From assembly GCA_017404955.1 (NCBI GenBank), contig JAFRBH010000011.1:109453-162952 (forward strand): DNA of 53,500 bases. The letters run 5' to 3'. Origin of the DNA: Candidatus Saccharimonadota bacterium. Its GTDB lineage: Bacteria > Patescibacteriota > Saccharimonadia > Saccharimonadales > Saccharimonadaceae. A program made the position numbers and the translations under genes. Below, one piece after another: positions 8,752 through 17,617 of this stretch (within the stretch, counting starts at the first letter, position 1; every line of letters starts with the position of its first letter). The notes under the pieces were generated by a model. That model searched no databases, was not told the origin of the DNA, and saw nothing but the letters and a program-made list of their open reading frames with translations.

Positions 8752-9447
8752 TTAAATAGCCCCGATTACCTTAAATGCCAACAAGAATAGTGCCAGGATG
8801 AAAAAACCAATCCCAGAGACTATGCGTAGAAACTTTTTATTTCTTAGGCGCCATTTTTGAATGTCAACTACGGTCTCGCCTTTTCTGACGGCAACCCTTA
8901 AGATTAGTAGTGGCAGAATAGATAGAATTACATAGACAAAAATCATCAAAATTTGCAGTTCTAAAGGCAATGCCACCACACTATTAGCAGACACGATAAT
9001 CAGCATAAAAGTGAAGGGGGCTTCCGCAAAGCAAGCCAACATTCCAAGTGAAAAAGCTTCAGTTTTACTTTCAGTAATCTGTGCTCGGCTGTTGATAAAT
9101 TTTGCAATAGATTTTGGTAACCAAAGTTCGGTACTTTTACCAAAGCGGTAATAAAATGCCCATACGGAAATTGCCAAAGCTACTAAGACGCCTACAGCAA
9201 TAGTCAGCATCCCGGCATTCATCTGCCCCTGGAAAATCACTCCTATAAAGAATGCAACTGCTGGCAGAGCGACCAGCGTCAAAAAGGCGTTTCCAAGAAT
9301 ATAATTAGTAACTAGCTCTCTAGTTTTGCGACGTACATGTTTGCCAAGACTAGCATGATATAGCAGAAGTAATGTCCCAACACCAAGTTGTAAGGTAGCA
9401 TGAATAATCCCCGCAAGCAAGATGATGAACAAATCCGAATTAGCCAT
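8752..9447 (-). CDS. Polytopic membrane protein of unknown function
   Basis: 231 residues from ATG 9447; the alternative GTG at 9453 lies directly after the -10 box and is unlikely. About six hydrophobic helices are visible in two sets of three, with a basic loop in between (KSTELWLPKSIAKF). The repeat-like starts GIIHATLQLGVGTLLLLYHA and LGMLACFAEAPFTFMLII recall the two-fold layout of LysE/CcdA-type proteins, but no key motif is present. First gene of the minus-strand unit with the Lys-rich protein and the cysteine-less oxidoreductase. Confidence 0.6.
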   Translation of the reverse strand: MANSDLFIILLAGIIHATLQLGVGTLLLLYHASLGKHVRRKTRELVTNYILGNAFLTLVALPAVAFFIGVIFQGQMNAGMLTIAVGVLVALAISVWAFYYRFGKSTELWLPKSIAKFINSRAQITESKTEAFSLGMLACFAEAPFTFMLIIVSANSVVALPLELQILMIFVYVILSILPLLILRVAVRKGETVVDIQKWRLRNKKFLRIVSGIGFFILALFLLAFKVIGAI

Positions 9448-9453
9448 AAACAC

Positions 9454-9482
9454 ATTATATCACGCTTATGCTAAGGGGTCAA
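9454..9482 (-). promoter_or_regulatory. Promoter of the minus-strand oxidoreductase unit
   Basis: Reading the minus strand: TTGACC (9482-9477), a 17-base spacer, TATAAT (9459-9454), and ATG 6 bases after it. The predicted mRNA has no leader. Confidence 0.75.
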
Positions 9483-9484
9483 TT

Positions 9485-9501
9485 GTTGTAAATTTTACAA
9501 C
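9485..9501. promoter_or_regulatory. Operator-like palindrome
   Basis: A perfect 8+1+8 dyad, GTTGTAAA-T-TTTACAAC, directly upstream of the -35 box of the minus-strand unit and between two divergent genes. It looks like a binding site for a dimeric regulator; the regulator is not identified. Confidence 0.45.
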
Positions 9502-9593
9502 GATAGAAATTTCATCTGTTTTTCGTGCCAAAAATACTTCAAAACAACACGCTTATGCTTGCGCGAAAGGACCTGATTCTATAGGCTGAAATT

Positions 9594-11309
9594 ATGAGCA
9601 ACTTAAAAATATTTTCCGCAAAGTTAGTCATTTTCGTGACTATTACGGCAATATTCTTCCAACTTCTCGTATTGCTCTACGACTTAGTGAACAATGTTCC
9701 TAAATCAATTTCAATGTCGGTATTTACACCGATTCCAACTTCTCAATTAGATTATAATTTATCGCTTCCAAATTTGAGTACAGATTTAGCGTCGCCGACA
9801 AACGAGCCTCCAAATGACGAATTAGGCTCTGTCATTATGACATCCGATATCGTCATTAACGCTGTCAATCCAGGTTACAATACCGAATCTGGTAAAAATT
9901 CTGGCGAGCTCATTGAACTCAAAAATCTTTCCGACGAAGAAATTTCGCTAGATAATATTGCAATTATTTATACTGCTAAACCAACTAGTGCTTCACCCAA
10001 TGGAAAATCAACTATTTTATATCAGTTCCCAGTGGGCAGTAAATTTATTGGTAAGACAATCCTTCTACGTTATGAATTATCGCCAGAGGCTACGGATGGG
10101 AATCAGGATCTTACATATAGCACTTCTATTGCTATGGCTGGCTCACTTGCATTGGTCCGGCTGAATGATATTCCAAATCTCGAGGCCCTACTTTCCACTA
10201 CTAGCGATCTTTCCAATTTTGGTGAGGTGGGAAGCTCCGTTTGTTGGCTCGGTGGAGAAGATTGCCTACAAACGTTCTCTACTACCGTCAAATCTCGCTC
10301 ATACACTACGATTGCTAGAAACCCTGACTCTGGTGAATACGAGCACGTTACAGAATACATCTCAAATTATGACGCCGCATCCCCTGGGCTTTATCTTCCG
10401 CCGGAGGAGACGGCCACTGCAGAGGAGCCAACTTCAGATATGCTTGCTGTTAAGCCTTCCACTAAAGCAACTTCTACTGATGTCTTTGATTTTGCCAAAG
10501 ATGCTCAGTGCCAAGGCCTTATTTTTTCGGAAATTCTGAGTTATTATGACGAGAACGCCGAGGAACAGTTTATTGAATTTTATAATTCTACAAATTCTAC
10601 TATCGAGATTGGTGGCTGCAAAGTTAGATATAAAAATAAATTTTACGACCTTTTGCCAAAAGATTCTAATGAGCATATTGTCGCGGCTTCTGATTATTAT
10701 GTTCTACATCCAGAATTTAAGATGACTAAAAACCCAAACACGGAGAGCACCATAGAATTATACGATATCAATGGCACGCTACTTGATGCGCTTGTTTATC
10801 CGCACGGTCAAAAGAAAACTGCCTCTTATGCGCTCATTAATTACAATGGCGATGGCACCGCAAATTGGCAAATTACCTACGCTATCACTCCAGGCGAGTC
10901 AAACGTTTACCAGCAATATAAGACTTGTCCAGCTGGCAAGGTAATTAACGAAACCACCGGTAACTGCGTCAAAGCCGCTACCATATCCAGTGCTATCGCT
11001 GATTGCCCGGCAGGGAAATATAGAAATCCTACCACTGGTCGTTGTAAAAATATAGAAGACAATACCAGCTCTTCCGAATGTAAGGAAGGATACGAGAAAA
11101 ACCCAGAGACTGGTCGCTGCCGCAAGATCAAGGATAACAAAGGTGCTAAATATCCCGTAGTCCCTACTACTGGCGTTGTTGAGCAATCAGTATTTATCGG
11201 ATTGCTGGCCATCCTTGGCGTAGTAATAGCTGGCTCTATTTACGTCATTTTTCAATTTCGCCATGAAATTGCCCATTTTTTCCGCAAAATTTTGACAAAA
11301 AATAAGTAA
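9594..11309 (+). CDS. Surface protein with lamin-tail domains and Cys repeats
   Basis: 571 residues. An N-terminal membrane anchor (about 8-31) is followed by a lamin-tail-like domain near 80-190 (INAVNPGY...GELIELKN) and a second near 305-425 (LIFSEIL...EQFIEFYNST). Three short Cys repeats follow at about 440-515, of the form CPAGK-N-TG-C, ending in GRCRKIK. The protein closes with a second membrane helix (about 532-553) and a basic tail. Lamin-tail domains occur in bacterial cell-surface proteins and nucleases. With anchors at both ends, the central part should face outwards. It is alone between divergent and dnaK promoters. Confidence 0.75.
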   Translation: MSNLKIFSAKLVIFVTITAIFFQLLVLLYDLVNNVPKSISMSVFTPIPTSQLDYNLSLPNLSTDLASPTNEPPNDELGSVIMTSDIVINAVNPGYNTESGKNSGELIELKNLSDEEISLDNIAIIYTAKPTSASPNGKSTILYQFPVGSKFIGKTILLRYELSPEATDGNQDLTYSTSIAMAGSLALVRLNDIPNLEALLSTTSDLSNFGEVGSSVCWLGGEDCLQTFSTTVKSRSYTTIARNPDSGEYEHVTEYISNYDAASPGLYLPPEETATAEEPTSDMLAVKPSTKATSTDVFDFAKDAQCQGLIFSEILSYYDENAEEQFIEFYNSTNSTIEIGGCKVRYKNKFYDLLPKDSNEHIVAASDYYVLHPEFKMTKNPNTESTIELYDINGTLLDALVYPHGQKKTASYALINYNGDGTANWQITYAITPGESNVYQQYKTCPAGKVINETTGNCVKAATISSAIADCPAGKYRNPTTGRCKNIEDNTSSSECKEGYEKNPETGRCRKIKDNKGAKYPVVPTTGVVEQSVFIGLLAILGVVIAGSIYVIFQFRHEIAHFFRKILTKNK

Positions 11310-11331
11310 TAAATTAGCTTTCACCCCTGTA

Positions 11332-11369
11332 TTAGCACTCTTGACATGAGAGTGCTAATTTGCTACAAT
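11332..11369 (+). promoter_or_regulatory. CIRCE operator with embedded dnaK promoter
   Basis: TTAGCACTC-N9-GAGTGCTAA at 11332-11358 is a perfect CIRCE element, the binding site of the heat-shock repressor HrcA. The 9-base spacer begins with TTGACA (11341-11346), which pairs with TACAAT (11364-11369) at 17 bases. Bound HrcA would cover the -35 box. Confidence 0.95.
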
Positions 11370-11381
11370 AGAGGTATAAAA

Positions 11382-11442
11382 TTAGCAGTCAAGCGCAGTG
11401 AGTGCTAGAAAAAGGAGCTAGCAAAAGCGAAAAAACTGCTAA
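11382..11442 (+). other. Structured dnaK mRNA leader
   Basis: TTAGCAGT (11382-11389) can pair with ACTGCTAA (11435-11442). Inside, GCTAG (11404-11408) pairs with CTAGC (11418-11422), with an AAGGAG sequence in or beside the loop that precedes no start codon. It lies in the roughly 100-base leader between the CIRCE promoter and dnaK. Confidence 0.4.
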
Positions 11443-11478
11443 AAACAGAAGAAGATTTTAAAGAAAGTGAGGAAAAAA

Positions 11479-13380
11479 ATGAGTAAAATTATTGGTATCG
11501 ACCTCGGTACAACCAACTCCGCCTTTGCTTACATGGTAGCTGGAAAACCAGAGGTAATTACTAACGCTGAAGGTGACCGCACTACTCCATCTGTAGTCGC
11601 TGTCACTAAAAAAGGCGAACGCCTAGTTGGTAAAGTTGCTCAACGTCAGCGTGTTACCAATCCTAAAAACACCATTTATGGCATTAAGCGTTTGATTGGC
11701 CGCAAATACGATGATAAAGAAGTCCAGCGCGATCTTGACATTATGCCATACAAGATTGTCAAAAAGGGGAATAGTGTTGCGGTAGAAATGGATGACAAGA
11801 AATACACCCCAGAAGAAATCTCTGCTATGGTGCTTTCTAAAATTAAAGCTGATGCTGAAGCTTTCCTTGGCGAAAAGGTTACTGAGGCTATTATTACCGT
11901 CCCAGCTTATTTCGATGATTCTCTACGTCAGGCTACTAAAGATGAAGGCAAAATTGCCGGCCTTGAAGTCAAGCGTATCATTAACGAACCTACCGCTGCC
12001 GCACTGGCATATGGTCTAGAAAATAAGAAGGATGAGCAAATTGCAGTCTTTGACCTTGGTGGTGGTACTTTCGATGTCTCTATTCTTGAACTTGGTGATG
12101 GAGTTTTCGAAGTCAAATCCACTAATGGTGATACTCATCTAGGTGGTGAAGATTTCGATAACCTAATCGTAAACTACCTACTTGATGAGTTCAAGAAAGA
12201 ATCCGGCATCGACATTAAAGATGATGCTGCAGCTATGCAACGTATTAAAGATGAGGCAGAAAAAGCTAAGAAGGAATTATCAAGTGCTACTAGCACCGAT
12301 ATTAATCTTCCATTCTTGACTGCTGATGCTGAAGGTCCAAAGCACTTTGAACATACCTTGACTAGAGCAAAACTAGAAGAATTAGTAGCACCACTAATTG
12401 AACGCCTAGAAGGCCCAGTAGAGAAGGCTTTGAAAGACGCCAAACTTAAAGCTTCCGACATTGACGAAGTTGTGATGGTTGGTGGTATGACGAGGATGCC
12501 GGCTGTTGTAGAGAAAGTGAAGAAAATCTTTGGCAAAGACCCAATGCAAGGCGTTAACCCAGATGAAGTTGTAGCTGTAGGTGCTGCCATCCAAGGTGGC
12601 GTGCTTCAGGGCGATGTTAAAGATGTTCTACTTCTTGACGTCACTCCACTTACACTCGGTATCGAAACTATGGGTGGTGTCCGTACTCCACTTATTGATC
12701 GCAATACCACTATCCCAACTAGCAAATCTGAAGTTTTCTCCACTGCCGCCGATAACCAGCCACAAGTAGAGATCCATGTCCTTCAAGGCGAACGTGAAAT
12801 GGCTGCCGACAACAAATCACTCGGCCGTTTCATTCTCGATGGTATTGCGCCGGCTCCACGCGGTATTCCACAAATTGAAGTTACTTTCAATCTCGATGCA
12901 AATGGTATTCTAAATGTTACTGCTAAAGATAAAGGCACTGGCAAAGAACAGTCCATCACTATCCAAAACTCTGGCAACATGAGTAAGGAAGACATCGAGA
13001 AAGCTGCTAAAGAAGCTGAAGAGCACTCAGAGGAAGATAAGAAAAAGCGTGAAGCTATCGATGCCAGGAACCAACTAGAAAATGCTGTTTATCAGGCAGA
13101 AAAAATGCCAGATGAATACAAAGATAAGATTTCTGAAGATGATGCTAAAACCATCAAAGAGGCTGTTGAAGAAGCTAAGAAAGTCTTGAACGATCAAGAT
13201 TCTGACAAAGATGCTTTGGAAGAAGCCGCTAAGGAACTTTCTAACAAAATCATGCCAATTGGCGCAAAGATGTACCAGAATGGTGATGACAAGAAAGACA
13301 AAAAGTCCGACAACGAAGAAAAAGATGACAAAAAAGATGATGGCGATGAACCAGTCGAAGGCGAAGTCGTAGATAAATAA
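11479..13380 (+). CDS. dnaK: Chaperone DnaK (Hsp70)
   Basis: 633 residues from ATG 11479, with GAGG 6 bases upstream; GTG 11467 is rejected because family members begin with [13 protein letters not shown]. The ATPase domain has GIDLGTTNS, the phosphate-2 loop [10 protein letters not shown] and a conserved interdomain linker region. The substrate domain and helical lid follow, and the tail is long, acidic and lysine-rich, ending in EGEVVDK. It folds nascent and damaged proteins with DnaJ and GrpE, which are not next to it here. HrcA control is shown by the CIRCE element. A two-way terminator follows. Confidence 0.97.
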   Translation: MSKIIGIDLGTTNSAFAYMVAGKPEVITNAEGDRTTPSVVAVTKKGERLVGKVAQRQRVTNPKNTIYGIKRLIGRKYDDKEVQRDLDIMPYKIVKKGNSVAVEMDDKKYTPEEISAMVLSKIKADAEAFLGEKVTEAIITVPAYFDDSLRQATKDEGKIAGLEVKRIINEPTAAALAYGLENKKDEQIAVFDLGGGTFDVSILELGDGVFEVKSTNGDTHLGGEDFDNLIVNYLLDEFKKESGIDIKDDAAAMQRIKDEAEKAKKELSSATSTDINLPFLTADAEGPKHFEHTLTRAKLEELVAPLIERLEGPVEKALKDAKLKASDIDEVVMVGGMTRMPAVVEKVKKIFGKDPMQGVNPDEVVAVGAAIQGGVLQGDVKDVLLLDVTPLTLGIETMGGVRTPLIDRNTTIPTSKSEVFSTAADNQPQVEIHVLQGEREMAADNKSLGRFILDGIAPAPRGIPQIEVTFNLDANGILNVTAKDKGTGKEQSITIQNSGNMSKEDIEKAAKEAEEHSEEDKKKREAIDARNQLENAVYQAEKMPDEYKDKISEDDAKTIKEAVEEAKKVLNDQDSDKDALEEAAKELSNKIMPIGAKMYQNGDDKKDKKSDNEEKDDKKDDGDEPVEGEVVDK

Positions 13381-13394
13381 TTAAAAAGTCATCA

Positions 13395-13425
13395 AAAAAG
13401 TTCCCGCTACTCGCGGGAACTTTTT
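13395..13425. terminator. Two-way terminator between dnaK and the DUF2238 gene
   Basis: A 13-bp stem (13395-13407 with 13413-13425) with a 5-base loop, A5 on one side and T5 on the other. It serves both converging transcripts. Confidence 0.92.
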
Positions 13426-14002
13426 ATTTACGTTTTCTTTTTACTGGGAATGCTAATATTGTTCCAACCATACCGCCAAGAAGTGCTACGATAATATCCC
13501 ACATCGTATCTTGAAGCCCAGTTCCAGGAGCGATGAGCTCTTGCATGTTTTGACCGAGTAATTGGTCGCAAGAAAATTCAAAGCATTCCCAAAGCGCTGC
13601 AGTAAGAGCAACAAAAGAAATAGCGAACAACGCCTTAAACCACATTGCATCAGGCTTACCAGATGCCTGATCAATAATCTCGCGTGCACCAAAAGCAGCT
13701 AATACGCCACTTGCGCTATGTACAATTTTGTCGAATGGTAAAATCACTTTATAGATATCGAAATCAATTCCAAGTACCATTGCTGGAATGACAAATACTA
13801 AATATGCAATTTCAAATCGATCAGAAATTTTGATACCAAAAAATCTTAAAATATCCATCGCAAAGGGAAGAGCCATTGTAGCAACATAGCTCCATATTTT
13901 ATGAAATTCAGTTCCAGGAATAAAATAAATAATTGCTAGCACGGCACCAGTTGCAAAAATGCCCCACTTTAAAATTAATTTGATTAGTTTTTGAGTTTTC
14001 AT
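13424..14002 (-). CDS. DUF2238/YjdF-like inner membrane protein
   Basis: 192 residues from ATG 14002; the in-frame TTG at 14029 lies inside the clpC-like gene and has no ribosome site. About six membrane helices. The family signature is visible: FDKIVHSASG, then ALWECFEFSCD, then DTMWDIIVALLGG. The function of DUF2238 is not known. It starts 13 bases after the stop of the ClpC-like ATPase, so the two are probably one transcript, ending at the two-way terminator. Confidence 0.8.
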   Translation of the reverse strand: MKTQKLIKLILKWGIFATGAVLAIIYFIPGTEFHKIWSYVATMALPFAMDILRFFGIKISDRFEIAYLVFVIPAMVLGIDFDIYKVILPFDKIVHSASGVLAAFGAREIIDQASGKPDAMWFKALFAISFVALTAALWECFEFSCDQLLGQNMQELIAPGTGLQDTMWDIIVALLGGMVGTILAFPVKRKRK

Positions 14003-14015
14003 AATTATAATTCTA

Positions 14016-16427
14016 TCACATTGTGGCAAGTTCTGCTGCTACCATTTCGCGTGTTATTTTTATTTCTGCACCAGCACTAGCCTGTCCAGATAGAACATTT
14101 TTTGCTACGATATTTTCTACAGTTTTCTGGACAATACGCTTCATCGGCCTGGCACCAAGTTGAGGGTCATAACCTTTTTCTACCAGTAATTTTTTCGCAT
14201 CATCATCAAGCACTACGGAAATTTTTTGTGCGGCCAAAGTTTTGTTCGTGCTAGCAATATTGAGATCCAAAATCTTCAAACAATCTGCAGGCGAAAGTGG
14301 CTTGAACATACACACTTCATCAAAACGGTTCAGAAATTCTGGCCTAAACTCGTTACGAGAAAGCAAATAATTCATAAAATCATCTTTTACAGAAATGAGG
14401 TTCACTCCATTTGCCACATACTCGCGGATTTTCTCTGCACCTGCGTTGCTTGTCGCTACGACAATTGTGTCCCTAAAAGAGACTTCTTTATTGTTCACAT
14501 CACGTAAAATACCTTCATCAAGCATTTGAAGCAGGGTAGTCAAAACTTGCGGATGGGCCTTCTCAATCTCATCTAGAAGTACTACAGAAAATGGTTGTTT
14601 CATCACTTGTGCAGTTAGGCTTTGTGGATCAGAAGTTGCATCAGCAATTAAACGAGATACATCTTTTGCTTCTACGAATTCGTTCAAATCTACGCGTACA
14701 ATTTTATCTTCGCCGTTGAAATAAACTTGTGATAAAGCCTTAGCTAGCTCAGTTTTACCCACACCAGTAGGACCCAAGAATAGGAAGGTGCCAATTGGGC
14801 GATTCTGGTTTCTTACTCCAGCCGCGGCCCGTCTTAAAGCGTCGGAAACAGTTTTTACTGCCGCTTCTTGGTCAATCATACGTTCGTGGATAAGATTTTC
14901 CATATTAAGGAGTTTGTCCTTTTCATCAGAACTTTCTGCTACCTGGACTTTCACGCCTTCAGTTTTTTCTACCGCTCTTTGGACGCTCTCAGCAGTGACC
15001 AATTTATTTTCCGCGTAGCTACCAGCCATGTCAAGCAACGTTACCGCTTGACCTGGCATTTCCAGATTATGAATATAGCGTGAGCTGAGCCTATAAGCTT
15101 CTTTGAGTGCCCAAATCGTATAAGATACCTTATGCTGATATTCTAAGAATGGCACTTGGTCTTGCATCACTTTCATAGTTTCTTGCTCATTTGCTGGTGT
15201 CACCATAATCTTATTGAGAGCATTAGCAAGCGTAGATTTCCTAGCAGATATTTCTAAGAACTTTTGTTTATCCAAAGTTAGAATCATGCGTAGATTGCCC
15301 GCTTCCAAAATTGGCAAAAGTAAGTTGGTAATATCTACAGAGCCAGTTCCATCTTCGAAAAACAGCTCAGCATTTTCCAACCAAATGATGATGTTTTTTG
15401 CTGAGTATGCTTCCGATAGAATATGATTCACTAAGCTCTCAATTTGCCCACGTTCGCTAGTAGCACTAACGAGTGCTGCAGCATCAAGTTTAAATATCTG
15501 GCGGAACTTTAAATCGTTCGGCAGTTTACTATCAGCGTCCATTAGTTTTTCGGCAAATGCGGTTACAATTGTTGCGCGACCACTTCCTTCTGGTCCAATC
15601 AAAGCCACATTTTGCTTACCGCCGCTTGTAAAGATTTGTGTCATTTTTTCGATAATTTCTTTTTGCGCAGCTTGTTGTATTTGTGTCTTCATTTCGCCTT
15701 CGCATTGCTTAGAAATATTCACCCCAAATTTTTGCAATACTGGAATATAACCAAACGAAAGATCTCTCGCAATACCGCCACTATGACGTTTTTCACCAAT
15801 ACTACTAACCAGACCATTCAGATAATTAAACCAAACAATACCATCTAAGAGATCTTTAAGATCAAGTTTCATTTGTTTCAAAATCATTTCATTGTTTGGG
15901 TGATTTGCAATTAAGGAAACTGCCATTACTGCACCATGAATCTCTTCCGAATCGGTGCCTTTTTGTATCTTCAGTGCAGTTTGAAAAATTGACGCAGGAT
16001 TTTCCGGTAAATCTTTAGCAATTCCTTCCAAAAAGCTAGGAGTAATTCCATAACGCACGGCTAAGAATACACCGCTATTAGTTTTCTGAACCATATGTGC
16101 GATATCAAGTGTAGTAGGATTTTTAGGAAGTCCCGCCATTACATCATTGGACAGCAAGTCATTTAATTTTTCAGTCTTAAGAGCCGGTACAGGTATCAAT
16201 TCTTTCTTAGTCCAGAACATAATCATCACCAAGAGTATTGCGACTGAAAAGAGCGTAAATCCCCAAGAAACCTTCGTGATTAGAAGATAAGCTCCGCCAG
16301 CTAGACATAATATAATCAAGAAAATCAAAAATATTTGGACAAATTTTTTGCCGAGTTTTTTACCTAATCTTGCCTCGCGTGCGCGTAGGGAATTATAATC
16401 GAAACTTTCAACTACATTGTCTATCAT
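14016..16427 (-). CDS. Membrane-anchored ClpC-like AAA+ ATPase with degenerate D1
   Basis: 803 residues. Two membrane helices at about 29-50 and 54-72 replace a soluble N-terminus. The Clp-N-like helical domain is at about 90-200. D1 has a broken P-loop, GPEGSGRAT (278-286, Lys to Arg), and its Walker B reads IIIWLENAE, lacking Asp-Glu. D2 is intact: GPTGVGKTE (552-560), LLDEIEKAH (617-625), NRFDEV and the C-terminal GARPMKR sensor 2. I do not see the IGF/LGF ClpP-docking loop expected in D2. It may act as a membrane-bound unfoldase that hydrolyses ATP only in ring 2. It overlaps its upstream partner by 4 bases. Confidence 0.85.
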   Translation of the reverse strand: MIDNVVESFDYNSLRAREARLGKKLGKKFVQIFLIFLIILCLAGGAYLLITKVSWGFTLFSVAILLVMIMFWTKKELIPVPALKTEKLNDLLSNDVMAGLPKNPTTLDIAHMVQKTNSGVFLAVRYGITPSFLEGIAKDLPENPASIFQTALKIQKGTDSEEIHGAVMAVSLIANHPNNEMILKQMKLDLKDLLDGIVWFNYLNGLVSSIGEKRHSGGIARDLSFGYIPVLQKFGVNISKQCEGEMKTQIQQAAQKEIIEKMTQIFTSGGKQNVALIGPEGSGRATIVTAFAEKLMDADSKLPNDLKFRQIFKLDAAALVSATSERGQIESLVNHILSEAYSAKNIIIWLENAELFFEDGTGSVDITNLLLPILEAGNLRMILTLDKQKFLEISARKSTLANALNKIMVTPANEQETMKVMQDQVPFLEYQHKVSYTIWALKEAYRLSSRYIHNLEMPGQAVTLLDMAGSYAENKLVTAESVQRAVEKTEGVKVQVAESSDEKDKLLNMENLIHERMIDQEAAVKTVSDALRRAAAGVRNQNRPIGTFLFLGPTGVGKTELAKALSQVYFNGEDKIVRVDLNEFVEAKDVSRLIADATSDPQSLTAQVMKQPFSVVLLDEIEKAHPQVLTTLLQMLDEGILRDVNNKEVSFRDTIVVATSNAGAEKIREYVANGVNLISVKDDFMNYLLSRNEFRPEFLNRFDEVCMFKPLSPADCLKILDLNIASTNKTLAAQKISVVLDDDAKKLLVEKGYDPQLGARPMKRIVQKTVENIVAKNVLSGQASAGAEIKITREMVAAELATM

Positions 16428-16798
16428 AATGTTACCCCCACTACGCTAAGTACTACCCCGACTACAACGAGCGCTGGCATTGCTGGCCAAAGAATAATTA
16501 GTACCGTGCCAATAACCAATTCAAGTAACATTGCAATTGAGCCAAAAATAATGATAAATAGTCTGGTGAAAAATCCCACAATTCTAGAGACTAGTCTATC
16601 AAAGAAAGCATTCATTACTGTACCAGAAGTCTCTTGATTGGCATTGGCAGAGATTTGGCGATAAGGCATAAAAAGAGTTCTAAGTAGTTGGCCAATTGAG
16701 AAGAAATCAGCAGTGTCGCCTAATTTCTTTCGAAAATCATCAATAAAAATGCCCCATCCCTTAGCGTACCACCATCTAACTAGGTCAATCATGAACAT
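16424..16798 (-). CDS. Small membrane protein coupled to the ClpC-like ATPase
   Basis: 124 residues (or 122 if ATG 16792 is used). A Trp-rich N-terminus (LVRWWYAKGWGIFIDDF) is followed by SIGQLLRTLFMPYRQI and two or three strongly hydrophobic helices at about 70-122. The stop overlaps the ClpC-like start as ATGA, so the two are made together and probably act together in the membrane. -10-like boxes lie directly upstream. I know no named family. Confidence 0.65.
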   Translation of the reverse strand: MFMIDLVRWWYAKGWGIFIDDFRKKLGDTADFFSIGQLLRTLFMPYRQISANANQETSGTVMNAFFDRLVSRIVGFFTRLFIIIFGSIAMLLELVIGTVLIILWPAMPALVVVGVVLSVVGVTL

Positions 16799-16827
16799 AT
16801 AATATATATTATATCACAATGCTTATG

Positions 16828-17160
16828 CTATTTTCTAGGTTTTGAGATGTTGGCCTCACGTCCGTAATCAGGAACAATCACCGGTACTTTTTTGCCATGA
16901 TGATCATAAAGCGGTACTTCTAATTGGTCAGCCAAGGTATTTACTACGGCCGCGCCAATACGAAGTCCTGTGAAACTGCCAGGGCCAGACATAAAGGTGA
17001 TTTCGGAGATATCTTTCCAATCAGCTTTTTTTTCTTTTAGTTTAGAATGAATAAAATCAAAAAGTTTCTCTGCCGTATCGCGGCCAAGTGGTTCAACATA
17101 TAATTTCTCATCCAATTTTAGAACAGTATCTGGATTTGAAGTATCTAAATAAAGTCTCAT
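16828..17160 (-). CDS. tsaB: TsaB-like protein, short form
   Basis: 110 residues, about half the usual length of TsaB. The N-terminal ASKHA fold is present: LYLDTSNPD at the start and the family signature GPGSFTGLRIGAA near residues 60-72. The C-terminal half is missing and no continuation is seen downstream in any frame, so this is a short gene and not a visible frameshift. TsaB scaffolds TsaD and TsaE in making the t6A modification of tRNAs that read ANN codons. It overlaps tsaE by 4 bases. Confidence 0.85.
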   Translation of the reverse strand: MRLYLDTSNPDTVLKLDEKLYVEPLGRDTAEKLFDFIHSKLKEKKADWKDISEITFMSGPGSFTGLRIGAAVVNTLADQLEVPLYDHHGKKVPVIVPDYGREANISKPRK

Positions 17161-17585
17161 ACATTCTCCTCTAGTATATGTGAACCATCTTCACTTAAAG
17201 AAAGTTTGTAAATAGTATGGTTTTCGGGTAAGATATCGGCAACCGATTCTCCCCACTCAATCACTACTACCGTATTTTTACTATGTATCACGTCAGCCAA
17301 ATCATCAGCCATTAGCCCTGGATCTAAGAGACGATAAAAATCGTAATGGACTAGCTCCCCACCAGGGAAGGTGTAGTGTTTAGAAATTGTAAAACTAGGC
17401 GAGGTGACAGATTCTTTTACTCCCAAACCTTCAGCGATACCACGAGTTAATGTAGTTTTCCCAGTTCCGACATCACCAACAAGCTCGATTACTACAGGCT
17501 TAGAATCTTTCAAAAAACCATTCTTGATTTTTTCACCAAGAGTTTTACCAAAAGAAATCATCTCTGTTTCAGAACGAAATTTCAT
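17157..17585 (-). CDS. tsaE: tRNA t6A biosynthesis ATPase TsaE
   Basis: 142 residues, normal length. P-loop GDVGTGKTT near 38-46, then SVTSPSFTI, HYDFYRL and VIEWGE, all TsaE signatures. It supplies ATP hydrolysis to the TsaB-TsaD complex. ATG 17585 is preceded by TATAAT with 7 bases between, so the mRNA is probably leaderless. The tsaE-tsaB pair shares an ATGA overlap. Confidence 0.95.
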   Translation of the reverse strand: MKFRSETEMISFGKTLGEKIKNGFLKDSKPVVIELVGDVGTGKTTLTRGIAEGLGVKESVTSPSFTISKHYTFPGGELVHYDFYRLLDPGLMADDLADVIHSKNTVVVIEWGESVADILPENHTIYKLSLSEDGSHILEENV

Positions 17586-17617
17586 ACTGTATATTATAAC
17601 ACAAAATCGAGATAAAA

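Noticed and set aside
12174-12590. 138-codon minus-strand frame opposite dnaK
   Set aside because: It is the reverse of highly conserved dnaK codons; no ribosome site or promoter.
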